Shown here piece after piece: positions 35,411-49,466 of a DNA stretch of 64,000 nt. Position numbers and translations under genes: made by a program. The notes under the pieces were generated by a model. It searched no databases. It saw only the letters and a program-made list of their open reading frames with translations, and had not been told where the DNA came from. The stretch's first letter is position 1. Every line of letters starts with the position of its first letter. The DNA is taken from contig CM043942.1 of NCBI GenBank assembly GCA_014529385.2, forward strand, positions 31,460,969-31,524,968. Direction: 5' to 3'. This stretch comes from Adiantum capillus-veneris. Lineage: Eukaryota; Streptophyta; Polypodiopsida; Polypodiales; Pteridaceae.

Positions 35411-36560
35411 TCAGCGAGACTGTAAGGCCTCCCAGTCTACAGGCTCTCCTGAAGCATCAAGATCATTCAATACTTCATAGATACCTCTGCGATATCCATC
35501 TGACTCCTCCTGACGTGTCGGGGCTCGATGCATAGCAAGATTCTGTGTTTATACAAAAATCAAAGTAATAAGAATACATGATTCATCGCGTTTTAAAAAA
35601 CGCCATAGTTAAGATTGGATTAGAAACTCACAAACTCATAGCGAAAGGTGTCGAAGCCTCCGCTGCCAAGACGAGATGTCCCCCTGGTCATCTGTCGTAT
35701 CTGCGTGGCCTCACGATGCTGTCTGAACCGCGTGTCTGTTGTCCGCTCATCCTCCTTGATCTGTAACCACGTCTCGTGTGGGATGCCCGAAGGCTTCGGC
35801 GAGCCGGTCCTGAAAGCCTTTTGAGCTGCATCTCGTCGATGTTTCACGGTGTTCCGTGCAACACCCTTGATCCACCTCCTCAGAACAATGTCAGAACTCG
35901 GAGCAGGCTGGTACTCTCTCAGGATGGTCTCCACTATGTAAGTGACTTTGTTCTTTTCCTGCTCACCCCAAGACGTTAGAATGCAGGTCAAAAACTGTAG
36001 CTCCGCGAGCTGGTGAATCCGCTGTCTCATCTCTGTCCCGACTCTATCCATGTCAACAGAACCATCTCCCCGTACAGTATAGAGCTTGGAGGCACTAGGA
36101 TCGTGTGCCCCCCAAGGTGTCTGAGGTGTGCCAAGAGATGTGTCGAGAGGTGTGCTTGGGTAGGACGGGGGTTGTGAGCGAGGAGGGGTTGAAGCATCTG
36201 TGGACCCTCCTCCACAGCAACCACCACCTCCACCTGACGATCGCTGAGATCAGCGAGTGTGCCTGTGCTGTGGAGATGAGGACGTACCCACCTGTGCCCC
36301 ACCCGTAGGTGTCGAAGCGGTTGTGATGGGAGAAGGAGGCGTCGTATACATAGGCGTCCCCCCCCCCCCCCCCCCCCCCCCATAGGTGTCCCTCTCCTAG
36401 GCGTCGGATCCTCGGGTGTGAAGCCCAGAGGCGTAGTACCCATGCCTCTGGCTACCCAGTACTGAGAAACCTTTGCCATCTGAGCAGGCGTCATCCATGT
36501 AACGAAGCCCATGAATGCATCTGCACTCATAGAAGCGGTATCTGGAAACTGGTCTGCCAT
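35411..36560 (-). pseudogene. CACTA-1 tnpA-type gene
   Basis: Start MADQFPDTASMSADAFMGF at 36560; a low-complexity Pro/Thr/Gly region follows with a poly-C/poly-G tract (36358-36381) where the frame shifts, and a TGA near 36247 in the continuing frame. The conserved C-terminal part (36051-35632) includes RWIKGVARNTVKHRRDAAQK, GSPKPSGIPHETW and LGSGGFDTFRYEF. A phase-0 intron (GTGAGT...CACAG, 35631-35543) leads to the last exon (35542-35411) ending LQSR and TGA. In En/Spm such proteins bind subterminal repeats and help transposition. The family is recognised from pattern and position; it is similar in layout to the CACTA-3 remnant. Confidence 0.75.
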
Positions 36561-36667
36561 ACTAAAGTCTTGCACAAAGAAAGTAAAATAAAGCATCAGA
36601 ACACAGTTGTTTCAATTAACTTTAAGATTAATTTTAAATCAACGTCTTCACACAAACACTTACAGGC

Positions 36668-39600
36668 CTAGGCCTCGACGAGTGAGGCATCATCGATAAG
36701 ATCTGGCACCGTATCATCGTCTATCTCTAATTGCAAACAGAACTCTGCCCCAACTTGTTCTGGCAGATTGTCTTCATCCATTGCATCTTCATCTACAAGT
36801 GTCAATTCTGGCTCGTCTGCATCATCCCTCGTATATCTGTCAGCTTCCTCTGCCATACCTTCGTCCATCTCATCTAATGTCACAGTAGTATGGACGTCGG
36901 CTGACTGACTTTCCTCCAGGAGATCTTGCCCTTCAAATACTTGTTTATTTCTTGGAGCAACCTGAACCACAAACCACCATTGTCGCTCTCGAGGGTCCGG
37001 TACAAAGACCACTTGCTCGCAATGTTCGGGGAGAGAAAATGTGTCGCTCGCATCTGTCCAAACCTTTCTAGAATCTATTTGCACAAGTTTGTTTCCATCT
37101 CTGCGTACCGTTGCATTGCGACCAGAAGTAATCACCTTGAACCACTTCACACCTAACAAAAACATCTCAAACCTCTTGAAGCTTACTTTCAGGATATCTG
37201 ACACCAGACCACAGTAATCTAGGTTGCTAGTGCTCTCATTCGTGTCTCTGGCACTGGCCCTACTCTTTTGCATGAAACTAACCATTACCCCACTGTCAAA
37301 CGTGTTTCTTCTGCTATCAATTTGTTGTGTTCTGAAATGCTTTCCATGTGACCACAATGCCATGTATGTATGATACTTCCAGTCCCATCCAATACCCAGC
37401 TCTTCCTCTTCTAGAGATATGGGTTCTTCGATCTGTCGAGTTGCTCTCACTGTCTTGTCCAACCATGCCATTGTAGGGAATTCAGGTAGAGGAGAGAGAT
37501 AGTCTGGCAAGGGTAAACCTCTAGTCGTTCGGCTTCGCCCAAAATCCTGTCGCTCCCTATTGTGTCTCTCTTTCTCTTCTTCGTACCTTTCAAGCCATTT
37601 TTGCATCGGCGCTGAATTTAGTATACAGAACTTCATGATATTTTCTCGCATGGCGTCGTTCATTTTCTTCGGCACCCCTTGCCCTTGCGGCTCCTCTCCC
37701 ACCAGTCTTGCATCCTCCTCATCGCTCCACAGTCGAGGCATTTCTGGGTCAGAAACGGATAGAAATTTGGTCGTCAATACAAGAGACTCTTGCACCAGCC
37801 ATCCTTCTGTCATGCTCCCCTCTAGACGCGCTTTTTGGCGAAAAAAACCCTTAAGTGTTTTCATGAACCGCTCTAGAAAGAACATCCAACGGCTGTGGAC
37901 TGTACCTGCCACTGCAACCTCATCTACTACATGGATGAACAAGTGCATTTGGATAGTTAGGAAGCTCATGTGTAGATACTTCTCAATCATGCAAACTGCC
38001 TCAATGGAGTTAGCCCTTGGGACTGCAATAGATTCCTCCTGTATCTTCTTGGAAGAGATCCATCGCACTAGCTCTGAAATCTTGTATATGCAAGTCCACA
38101 CTTCCTCCGTTAAACACCCCTTGATCGCAATTGGAAGAATGAATTGCAAGAACTTATGCCAGTCATGCGATTTCAATCCTGACAGTTGATTGTCACGGGT
38201 GAATGCTGTCTTGAGACATCGCATATATCCTGTTGGCGTCCTGAACTCTGAAATCACCCTTTTAACTTGTCGCTCTTCGTTTTTTAGCAATACCCATGGC
38301 GCTCTTGGAAGTTTTGTTTGGCCAGCTGCATTGGTGAAAGGCCACAGCTCTGGCATCTTTCCAACTAACTGCAAATCATCTCATGAAGCTCGATTGTCTT
38401 TCATTCCCATGATTGTCTTCCAGAGGAGCTCTCCCACATTCTTGAATATATGCGTTGGATCCAGCAAATGGTTAATTAGTAGATCACCCCAGTACGGCAA
38501 CGTATGGAGAATGGACAAACGTTTCATTCCTGGAACAGGTTGCCCCCCATGTTGCTCCCATCGGCGACGCCACTCCTGTACATGCATAGGGAGACATTCG
38601 ACGTGACCAAGCTGACCTTCGCGCAAGTGATGGCCATTTGGAAGATAACGGTGGTGGCCTTGATAAATTGTCTTTCAAAGAGAGGTAGAATAGCGCACAT
38701 CCAAAGACTGCCTGCAAATTGGACATGCATTGTATCCCGAAGTTGTTAGCCCTGCATATATTAAAGCATGAATCAGGCCAAGGAAAAGTACTTGCGAATA
38801 GCGAGAATTTTGTAAATCAAGAACCATTACCATAAGCTTCTCCGCATCCTGGCCAATCATGCATAGTCAACATAAGAAGTCCATGGATCCTTGCATGATG
38901 TTGTCCTACTGGCTCAACCGCATCTGCTATGTCGATCCCATGCCATAACTCCTGGAGCTCGTCAACTAGTGGATCTAGATAAACATCCATGTTTTTGGCC
39001 TTGAACTTACCAGGTACAATCAAGATTAATATCAAATGACCCTTCTTGAAGGCAAGCCACGACGGGAGGTTGTAATTGATAAGGCACACAGACCAAGTGC
39101 TCCATGACGAGCTTCTCGAGCCAAATGGATTGACTCCATCCATTGCCATGCCCAAATGCAAATTGCGTGGTTCACTCTTAAAATGTGGCCAGGTATCTTC
39201 AATGTGCCTCCAGGCCTTTGAATTAGTAGGCACCCTAAATGTTGCGTCAGTGGGTCTATTCGTAGAATGCCACCGCATCAACTTTGCAATGGAACCACAA
39301 CGAAACATGCTTTTTATCCTAGGAATAATAGGGAAATGCCGCAACACTTTAGCTGGCACTGTCTCGCCAACTACATCTTGTTTGTAGCGCATTGCTTCGC
39401 ACTTAGGACACGACAGACAATCTGCGAATTCATTGCGAAAAAGAATGCAATCATTTGGACATGCATGAATCTTGTTGTAGTCCAAGCCAACTGAGGTCAA
39501 TAGTTGCTTTGCGTCTGGCGTGGAGGGGGGCATTTCATTGCCACCTGGGAGAAGTTGCTCCCGCAACAACCTGTTTAAGCCACATTAAATTAAAAAGCTC

Positions 39601-40175
39601 TCCAAGCACATCACCGTTGCAATCAGAAAATCTCTTTTGTTAATTACGTACCTAAACAAAGCAGTGACGCTTGCATTTGACCACCCGTACACTGACTGAA
39701 GATTCAAAAACTCCAGACAAGTACGAAGCGTTGATATTTTGGCGCCTTCATAAATTGGTTGACGTGCCAACCTCCTCAACATGTCTTCAGGACATAGGCG
39801 CATGGCTTCTGGTGCTGCTTCGTTAACGTTCTCCTCGCTTGTCTGGAAGAAGGCATCCAGCATCTCCTCCATGCCATCGTCTTCTGTCTGTAAGTCCTTT
39901 TCTGCTTCCATCCTTGGCTCTATATTGGTCGGGCCTTCATGCATAATCCTTTTTCTCTCTCTCTCTCTCTCTCTCTCAGATGTAGGTGCTATGTCACGAA
40001 AATCAATGCCCGTTCCGTAGGAGTCGTATCGTAGATTCTGTACGGTTTCTTTAGCAAACTCTCTGTACTTGTGCACATGCTCATTACATATCCTATGCTT
40101 GCGCAGGATTTGATACTTGCAGAGCGTGCACGAGCATGCAATCTTTTCCTCCATGTTAGTTGATGACGTTGCCAT
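36668..40175 (-). pseudogene. CACTA-1 transposase (tnp2 / Transposase_21 type)
   Basis: Exon 1 40175-39652 starts MATSSTNMEEKIACSCTLCK (N-terminal zinc-finger-like Cys pattern). Intron GTACGT...AACAG 39651-39571. Exon 2 39570-38831 is the tnp2 core: IHACPNDCILFRNE, CLSCPKCEAMRYK, HLGMAMDGVNPFG, NMDVYLDPLVDELQELW. Intron GTAATG...TGCAG 38830-38752. Exon 3 38751-36668 has SGYNACPICRQS, LPYWGDLLINHLLDPTHIFK, a DUF4218 block (HLFIHVVDEVAVAGTVHSRW...) and a DUF4216 block, then an acidic tail. Intron phases agree. In-frame TGA codons at about 38675-38677 and 38381-38383 interrupt it; both fit CGA-to-TGA decay. The role, cutting and joining CACTA ends, is inferred from the family. Confidence 0.88.
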
Positions 40176-40253
40176 CTACAATGATTATGAATGTTGTTTT
40201 AATATATATACTCCTCACAATGTAAACTACCTCGCATTCTCTAGTCTTGCCCA

Positions 40254-40289
40254 ATCTCCGTACACCTCGGTCCAGAGGTGTACGGAGAT
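40254..40289. repeat. Perfect 15-bp hairpin upstream of the CACTA-1 transposase
   Basis: ATCTCCGTACACCTC, loop GGTCCA, exact complement. It lies about 80-115 bp upstream of the transposase ATG, so it may be in the leader or promoter. Confidence 0.92.
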
Positions 40290-40429
40290 CAGGACCACCG
40301 GGTCAAAATCTCATCTTTATTGGTCAAATCCTATATGGGTAGACACATACGTGCACTCCCAGATCTACATGGCAATGCATGTAGCGGGCAAAACCCCTTT
40401 GCCTCTTTTAGATCCATAGTTTCTTCTAG

Positions 40430-40546
40430 AGGGAGAGAGAGAGAGATGGGGAGAGTTTCTGTCCTTTTTACACATGCAATTGGTCAGCCAACCTAACTCT
40501 TTCTCTATCTACTATCTATCTCTCTCTCTCTCTATCTCTAGTTAAT

Positions 40547-40577
<31 letters not shown>

Positions 40578-40800
40578 CACTCTCTATCTCTTTATTTCTC
40601 TCTCTCTCTCTCTCTGTCTACATACCCTATCTCTCATTCTTTCTCTCTCGATCTCGCTCTCGCTATCTCCCTTTCTCTCTCTCTCTCTCTCGATCTCGCT
40701 CTCGCTATCTCTCTTTCTCTCGCTATTTTCCTATTTCCCTATCTCTCTCTTGATCTCGCTCTCGCTATCTCCCTTTCTCTCTCTCTCTCTGTCAGATCTT
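40430..40800. repeat. TC-rich degenerate repeat region
   Basis: CTCT runs with repeated words GATCTCGCTCTCGCTATCTC (at least three copies) in the upstream part of CACTA-1. Confidence 0.85.
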
Positions 40801-40823
40801 GTCAGATCTTGGCTCGACATGCA

Positions 40824-40911
40824 CAACGCGCGTTCTCAGATCTCAGCTGGGTGTGGACTAAGGAGCTAAAATAGCTAGCTGGGATAGGTAGATCTGAGAA
40901 CGCGCGCGTTG
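40824..40911. repeat. Inverted repeat near the CACTA-1 right end
   Basis: CAACGCGCGTTCTCAGATCT (40824-40843) pairs with AGATCTGAGAACGCGCGCGT plus TG (40890-40911), with a two-base difference in the CG run. Confidence 0.9.
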
Positions 40912-40963
40912 AGGGCGAAAATGGCCCCTGCGCGCGGGTTCGGCTTTTTTTCCCCCAAATTCT

Positions 40964-41145
40964 TAGCGTCGATATACGCGTCGATAAGCGCGTCGATATA
41001 CGCGTGGAAAACTTTATCTTTCTACACTAATATCCACGGGCATATCGACGCACATATCGACGGAGTGTAAGAACGTCGATATGGACGTGGAAAGGCACGG
41101 GCGTCGATATATAGGACGTCGATAACTTTGGGTTATGTTGTAGTG
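40964..41145. repeat. CACTA-1 right subterminal repeats and TIR
   Basis: Many copies of GCGTCGATATACGCG / CGTCGATAT and inverted forms, ending TGTTGTAGTG. They are the counterpart of the left-end repeats. Confidence 0.88.
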
Positions 41146-41744
41146 TTTAATAGATCTCCCGCCTTGCTTCACTCTCACCACCTGACACTCACCTTGTTGC
41201 ATCAACTTCACACTATGAAATGTGTGTAGAAATGGCCTCCTTTTATAGGCCAAAAGGGTTGCCCTCTCTCATGAGAGGAAGCCATGTGTAGCCGCCCTTG
41301 CGTAGATAAGTCCAAATCGGACCCTCCAATCCGCCCATGTGTGGCCGCCCTTGAGAAGACAAGTCCATTTTTGAATTCGGCCACCGGCCATTGAATTCGG
41401 GCATCGGCCACCGGCTATTGACTTCCGACCACTGGCCACTGGCAATTGACTACCGGCCATCGGCCACCGGCCAACCGATCGGTCCTTTTCCGGCCACTTT
41501 GTGGCCGCTATCTGGCCATAATATTCCGTGAAAAGAAATGTTTCGATGAAGGGAAAAAAAATCTCGGGGGCTTCCGTCCCCGAGGCCCTTAAAGTTTCCC
41601 TTGATTTTTGGCCGTGAAAATTTTGGTTTCCGGCGAGTGATTTTCCTTCACGCACGATGTCTTCTCCTCATAATGGGGGCCTTACAAAATGTGTGCTTTT
41701 ACCACAGAAAATTACAAGGGGTAAATCAGGCTCCATACTTAACA

Positions 41745-42900
41745 GGACAAGCATTGCAGCCCAATGTGGACAACCTTGCACTCATATTGTTAGAAAAAAA
41801 CTCTACTCTTTAAATAGTAAAGAGCAAGAAGAATGACCATAAATATCTCCAAGGCCAAGATAGTTGTGCATAGTCCACATAAGGAAGGATACCCCTCACA
41901 ATGGCCTCTGTCCTTTCCTTACAAATTGATATATTCACAACGGATATGCCCTTCCATAACTCCTCAGACTCCTTGATGAGGGGCTTGACATCAATATTTA
42001 CCAAGTACATTGCTTTTCTTTGTTGTCTCCCAAGGTGGAATATTGTAGTTGATGATCACCACTAGCCTTGACACCATCACTTGTCAACCCAAGCCTCAAG
42101 TATCAAGGCTCAAGGATAAACTTTGGCTAATGAGTCTCTACGTCTCCATGTAGGTGAATTGGTATAGGGACATGCATCATTCCATCATTTGAGCAATGGT
42201 TAGCTTTCCATGAGAGAAGTTTATCCATGGATCTGCTTTTAAACAAGTGTTGTAATAGAGGAATAAGTGAAAAATAACTCAATACCTTATGAAGAGGTGT
42301 AGGAGCCCCATCCATGCCGTCCTTGTAGTGCAGCTCCTTGCACACAAGATAGGTGGTAGCAAGTGCATGTTGATTGCGATAAATTTTGTAATCATTGATG
42401 CATGCATATATGTGCTCATACTCCTTGCCAAGTGCAGTGACATACGATTTTGCCCGTCAGTGTTTTGAAGGCATGTAGTGATTTCTCAAAATTATTTTTC
42501 CTATCAATCTTTGCAATCAAAAAGATAATCAATACACTTTTAAAGATCAACCAAGAAGAATCAAAATAAACAAAAAGTGAAAATAGTACTAACTTGAGGA
42601 GTGCGTTGAGAGTCCATCTACACTAGCATTGCTCCAACCAAATTTTTCTTGCACACGTTGAGGACTTTCAACAATATTCAAAGCATTGGGTACTGCATAC
42701 CATTGTAAAGTGCTATCTCAATAGAAACCTATCATTAGGGAGTTAGGGAGATACTAGAAAAGGCTCCATCTTAGAGAGAGATAAATGGGCTTACCTTCTT
42801 CTTTTAACCAATGAGAGAGCTCTATTTTGACACCCATGGACTGTACCTATCAACATCATAATCCTTATTTACTCATTTTTCTTCTTTAAATTTCCTTTTA
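41745..42900 (-). pseudogene. CACTA-2 transposase remnant, 5' part
   Basis: Minus-strand pieces align with CACTA-1 in order: KFGWSNASVDGL (about 42620-42650) against VYGWSNASVTAL; ICACINDYKIYRN (about 42375-42415); VCKELHYKDGMDGAPTPLHK with LLQHLFKSRSMDKLLSWKA (42127-42345); MYLVNIDVKPLIKESEELWK (about 41950-42010); and LSTLGCNACP at the GGACA duplication. The Cys-Pro at the break continues on the far side of the LTR at 34346. Stops and frameshifts throughout. Confidence 0.8.
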
Positions 42901-43368
42901 CTCCTCATAAATGGATCCACAAAATCTTGTAAGCGGGTGCATAATGATGAGACCTTTAAAAACTTCCCTCCAAATTTCCAAAGATGAAAAATAATTTGAG
43001 CACTAACAGAGAAGACATCTAGTCAATGATTTAGGTTGTCTAGTAGTTATAGAATAATGATTTCTTGATTCTTGTGATGGAAAATTATGACCAACTACAT
43101 TTTCAGCATGTTTTTTTAGCATATGGAATTTGGGTGATGTGTACTAATTGGGTTGGCTTGATAGTGTTGTGAGCATATGATATCATGAGCTCCAATAGAC
43201 TAGGCAAGATATACTATAGGTAGGTAGGTAAAATTTGAAGGAGACTACCAATATAGGATGGGAGAAGGCCGTCCCTCTAGCTTTGTCTAAATGCACAGAG
43301 CAAAATGCGAGAGAAACTACAACAAGGTGACAGAACATGCGTACAAGGCTTGAAACACCCAAGACAGT

Positions 43369-45806
<2,438 letters not shown>

Positions 45807-45891
45807 TGTTAGGAAATATGACGTAGCTAAATAGATATTTGAGTAGATTACTTAATGGAAAGAGATAGATTTCACACACAAGAGATTATAG

Positions 45892-45938
<47 letters not shown>

Positions 45939-46543
45939 CACGATATACGTGGTTCACCCAATGTGGGTTACGTCCACGGGAAAGCAGCCACTCAATGGCT
46001 TTAGTACTTCAAAACAAGAAGTAGTTTACAAAGGGATTATACCCTTAATAGAGGTCCCGCCTTGCTTCACTCTCACCACCTCACACCCACCTTGTTGCAT
46101 CAACTTCACACTATATAAAGTGTGTAGAAATGGCCTCCTTTTATAGGCCAAAAGGGTTGCCCTCTCTCATGAGAGGCAAGCCGCCCTTGTGTAGAGAAGT
46201 CCAAATCGGACCCTCCAATCCGCCCATGTGTGGCCGCCCTTGAGAAGACAAGTCTTCTTTTGAATGCGGCCACCGGCCATTAAATTTGACCATCGACCAC
46301 CGGCCATTGACTACCAGCCACTGACCAACCGGCCAACCGACTGATCGTTTTTTTATCTCTTTTCGGCTGCCGTATTCCGACGAAAAGGAGTATTTTGCTC
46401 AAGATTGGCCGCCGTCAAAATTTTGGTTTCTGGCGAGTTATTTTTCTTCACACACGATGGCTTCTGCTCATAATGGGGGCCTTACAAATGTGCGTTTTTA
46501 CCACAAAAAATTACAAGGGGTAAATCAGGCTCCATACTTAACA
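45807..46543 (-). repeat. Copia-A 3' LTR (737 bp)
   Basis: TGTTAGGAAATATG to CTTAACA. On the minus strand it follows the polypurine tract TAGTGGGAGAT (46544-46554), and TATAAAAGG (46137-46145) is a probable promoter. It contains a (GA)n patch at 45894-45934 that varies in length from the solo LTR. The 5 bp to the left are GTAAG; no partner is visible because the other end is missing. Confidence 0.9.
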
Positions 46544-46603
46544 ATCTCCCACTAGGATACTGATCTCCAAACCAAACATGTGACTGCTTTCCATCCTGGC
46601 TTC

Positions 46604-48319
46604 TTATCCTTGAATGCCGATTGAAGATGAGCAAAATCTTGACTTCTCCTTGTTGACTACCTTTGTAAACATGTCTGCAAGATTTTCACTTGTATGCACC
46701 TTTCCTAGCTTTAGATGTCCCTCTTCCAAAAGAGTGCGTATGAAGTGATATCTCACCTCAATGTGCTTTGTCCTTGAATGAAAGGCTGAGTTCTTCGCAA
46801 GATGGATAGCACTTTGGCTATCACTGTACAAGACACAATTGTCTTGTTTTAATCCAGGCTCTTCTAAGAATATGTGAAGCCACAGAATTTCTTTGCTTGC
46901 CTCCGTCATTGCTACATACTATGCTTCCGTGGTAGAAAGTGAGACCACTTTCTGTAGCTTTGAAGCCCAGCTTACTGCTGTGCCTCCAACGGTGAAGACA
47001 TAGCCCATAGTGCTCCTTCGAGTATCTTTGTCACCTGCCATATCTGCATCAGCATACCCTTGAATAAAAATATCAATTCCTCCAAAATACAAAGCATTTG
47101 TTGTTGTCCCTTTTAGATACCTAAGAATCCACTTCAGAGCTTGCTAATGCTCTTTATCTGGGTTGTCCATGAACCTACTCACAACTCGCATTGCATGTGC
47201 AATGTCTGGCCTTGTCCAAACCATAGCATACATTAGAGAACCTATCACTGCAGCATATGGAACTTTAGACATGTAGGCTATCTCCTCTTGTGTCTTTGGA
47301 CACATATCCTTCGTTAGTTTAAAGTGACCAGCCAAAGGTGTAGAAACCGGTTTTTCATTTTGCATTGCAAACCTTTCTAGTACCTTCTTGATGTAATCCT
47401 CTTGAGATAGCTTTATTGTCTTCTTCGTCCTGTCCTTTGATATTTTCATGCCAAGTATCCTCTTTGCAGCACCTAAATCTTTCATTGAAAAAGATTTAGA
47501 TAGCTTCTCTTTTCGGTCTTTGATGTCCTGCATGTTAGCACTTGCAATCAACATGTCATCAACATACAACATTAGGATGATGAATTTCCCATCTCTCAAA
47601 TTCGTCATGTAGACGTAGTGATCCGAATTGCATCTTGTGAATCCATGATCCAACATCCATCAATCAAACTTCAAGTACCATTGTCTTGATGCTTGCTTTA
47701 AACCATACAAGCTCTTCTTTAATATGCCAAACGATTTTCTCCTTACCTTTTACTTCATACCCCTTTGGTTGAAGCATGTAGATTTCTTTCTCTAAGTCAT
47801 CATGAGGAAATGCCGTATTTACATCCATTTGCTTGAGATCCAGATCATGAGCAGCCACAAGACAAGCCTAATTGAGTTCATTTTTACAACAGGAGAAAAT
47901 ATTTCATTGAAGTCAATACCTTTCTTTTCAGAAAACCCTTTTACCACAAGCCTAGACTTGTACCTTTTCTTCCCACCTTCTTCTTCCTTCAGCTTGTACA
48001 CCCATTTGTTTTGAAGCGCCCTCTTACCTTTAGGCAACTCAATCAACTCCCATGTTTGGTTGGGATGTAGTGAGTCCATCTCCACTTGCATGCTCTTCAT
48101 CCATTCTACTTTGGATTCGTGTTGCATAGCTTCTTCATATGATTTCGGCTCTCCAAAATCTAAGATCAAGAGATAGTTGAAGGAAGGAACAAACCTTTCT
48201 GGAGGTCTACTTGCTCTTGTAGATCTTTGGGGAATAGGTTGAGGCTCCTTATTTGGTTGATGTTGTTGCACATTGTCACCGTTTGTAGTCCTTGAGTCTT
48301 CACCGTCCTCAACCTCCAT
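46604..48319 (-). pseudogene. Copia-A reverse transcriptase and RNase H
   Basis: The linker with basic PQRSTRASRPPERF leads into the RVT_2 domain: ALQNKWVYKLKEEEGGKK, RLVVKGFSEKKGIDFNEIFS (48319-47850), LKQMDVNTAFPHDDLEKEIY after a frameshift (47858-47664), then LMLYVDDMLIASA, the catalytic YVDD (47551-47575), and AYMSKVPYAAVIGSLMYAM (47656-47144). TAG at about 47141 replaces the expected Trp of the QALKWILRYLKG stretch, and another stop near 46918 precedes the RNase H end YSDSQSAIHLAKN...SRTKHI (46909-46604). Domain order is typical copia. Not functional. Confidence 0.92.
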
Positions 48320-48340
48320 GTACTCATCACCTATTTCTTT

Positions 48341-49466
48341 TGTTTGTTAACTTTCTCCTCATATCTTGAGCTCTGGTAATGACATTCCAATTTTGAAACT
48401 TGCAGTGTGTTCCTTGTTCGATGCTATTTCATTCAAGTAGTATGCTCATTGTCAATTTTGTTGTCATTTTTTACTAAACTTTAGTAGGCTAAATCTGTTG
48501 ATTTGAGTGTTCCTAGACCCTAAGCAACCTTCTTGATGTGTTTTATTGCCATTTTTGAGACCTAAATTATGATGGATCGTGATTTTGGTACCTCCTCAAA
48601 ATGCAACCAAACTTGATAGGATAATGCCCATAAGTGTCCTTGACCTTCTCCTAAAGCTTTGTAGCATTTGGACTCCATTCGAGTGCCGAAACAGGTTGAT
48701 GAGTGAGTGCAATGATGTAGGACATAGGTAAATTGTCAGGTCTAAGAGCTATAGATTTGCATGTGTTAGGTATTGAGCTATTCCGACGGTTCACTTCTTG
48801 AGGTTGACACCCTCAAAGAGTCCATGTGCCCCATCCAAGTCACTTCCTTGAGTATTTACATTATGTTAGTATCAAAAAGCTATGCTATAGACGTCCATCG
48901 TGATGACCCGCTAACATTGGCATCGGTACAGGTTATTGTGATCCTTAGGTGGTGAGTGACTGAGTCGTAGCTTTTACTTGGAAACTTTGATTTTGATTCC
49001 CACTACATTTACACTTTATTAGTGAGGCAGCTAGACACGAGGTTTAGTGCTTGGTAGAGTCTAGGATTTGGAGACTCTCTAGATCTATTCTCAAGAGGTA
49101 AGAGGGTTGTGAGTGAGATAGCCAGAAGCATTTCATTCTCCAATTTTCTCATTACTTTTAGAGTGATGTATCGTTTTTCATTTCGATTTCAATTTCTACC
49201 ATTTTGTCTGTTTTTCTTTCATGTTCCATTTCGGTACTTAGGAGTAGGGTAAGTAGAAACTATCACCATCAAATTTGGGCTGAAAGAGAAGGGAAAAAAA
49301 TATCAAAAACCATATTTTGGTCGAAACGATCATAAACTCTAAAATACTGAAAATTTGATGGTCAAAACTCCAAAGTTGATAAAAACTCAAAAAGAAGTGC
49401 AAAAAAGGCATAAGCAAACCACAGAGAGTGAATCTAGAAAGTTCCATGCAGGTTGGTAAAGTAACA
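48341..49466. other. Unassigned stretch
   Basis: No recognisable gene; short ORFs without motifs. It may be the 5' part of the element that carries the palindrome series at 49.47-50.29 kb. Confidence 0.5.

Larger units (their letters stand above)
34575..41145 (-). mobile_element. Complete CACTA element, CACTA-1 (6571 bp)
   Basis: Begins CACTACAACA (34575) and ends in its complement TGTTGTAGTG (41145), with TTT on both sides. The uninserted site is visible in the related LTR at about 46030 (GGATTATACCCTTAATAGAG). Inside are subterminal repeats at both ends, a tnpA-type gene and a tnp2-type transposase, both on the minus strand. Premature stops (CGA-to-TGA type) and a poly-C frameshift indicate that it is no longer autonomous, but the ends are intact and could be moved in trans. 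Confidence 0.95.
34347..41744 (-). mobile_element. Copia solo LTR, itself split by CACTA-1
   Basis: The left part 34347-34574 and the right part 41149-41744 together correspond to the single LTR at 45807-46543 (TGTTAGG...TTAACA). The whole is flanked by GGACA at 34342-34346 and 41745-41749, a perfect 5-bp target-site duplication, and has no internal region: a solo LTR. The interruption is the CACTA-1 element with TTT duplication at 34572-34574 and 41146-41148. On the minus strand TATAAAAGG (41239-41247) is a likely LTR promoter. Orientation is taken from the related copia copy. Confidence 0.92.
45807..48340 (-). mobile_element. 5'-truncated Ty1/copia retrotransposon (Copia-A)
   Basis: Minus-strand order: end of integrase-RT linker, reverse transcriptase, RNase H, polypurine tract, 3' LTR. 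No 5' LTR, primer site, gag or integrase core is present above about 48340. Its LTR is nearly identical to the solo LTR at 34347-41744, so both belong to one fairly recent family. Confidence 0.88.

Noticed and set aside
37560-38606. Long plus-strand ORFs opposite the CACTA-1 transposase
   Set aside because: Antisense shadows of the minus-strand coding sequence, which has clear domain motifs and splice sites.
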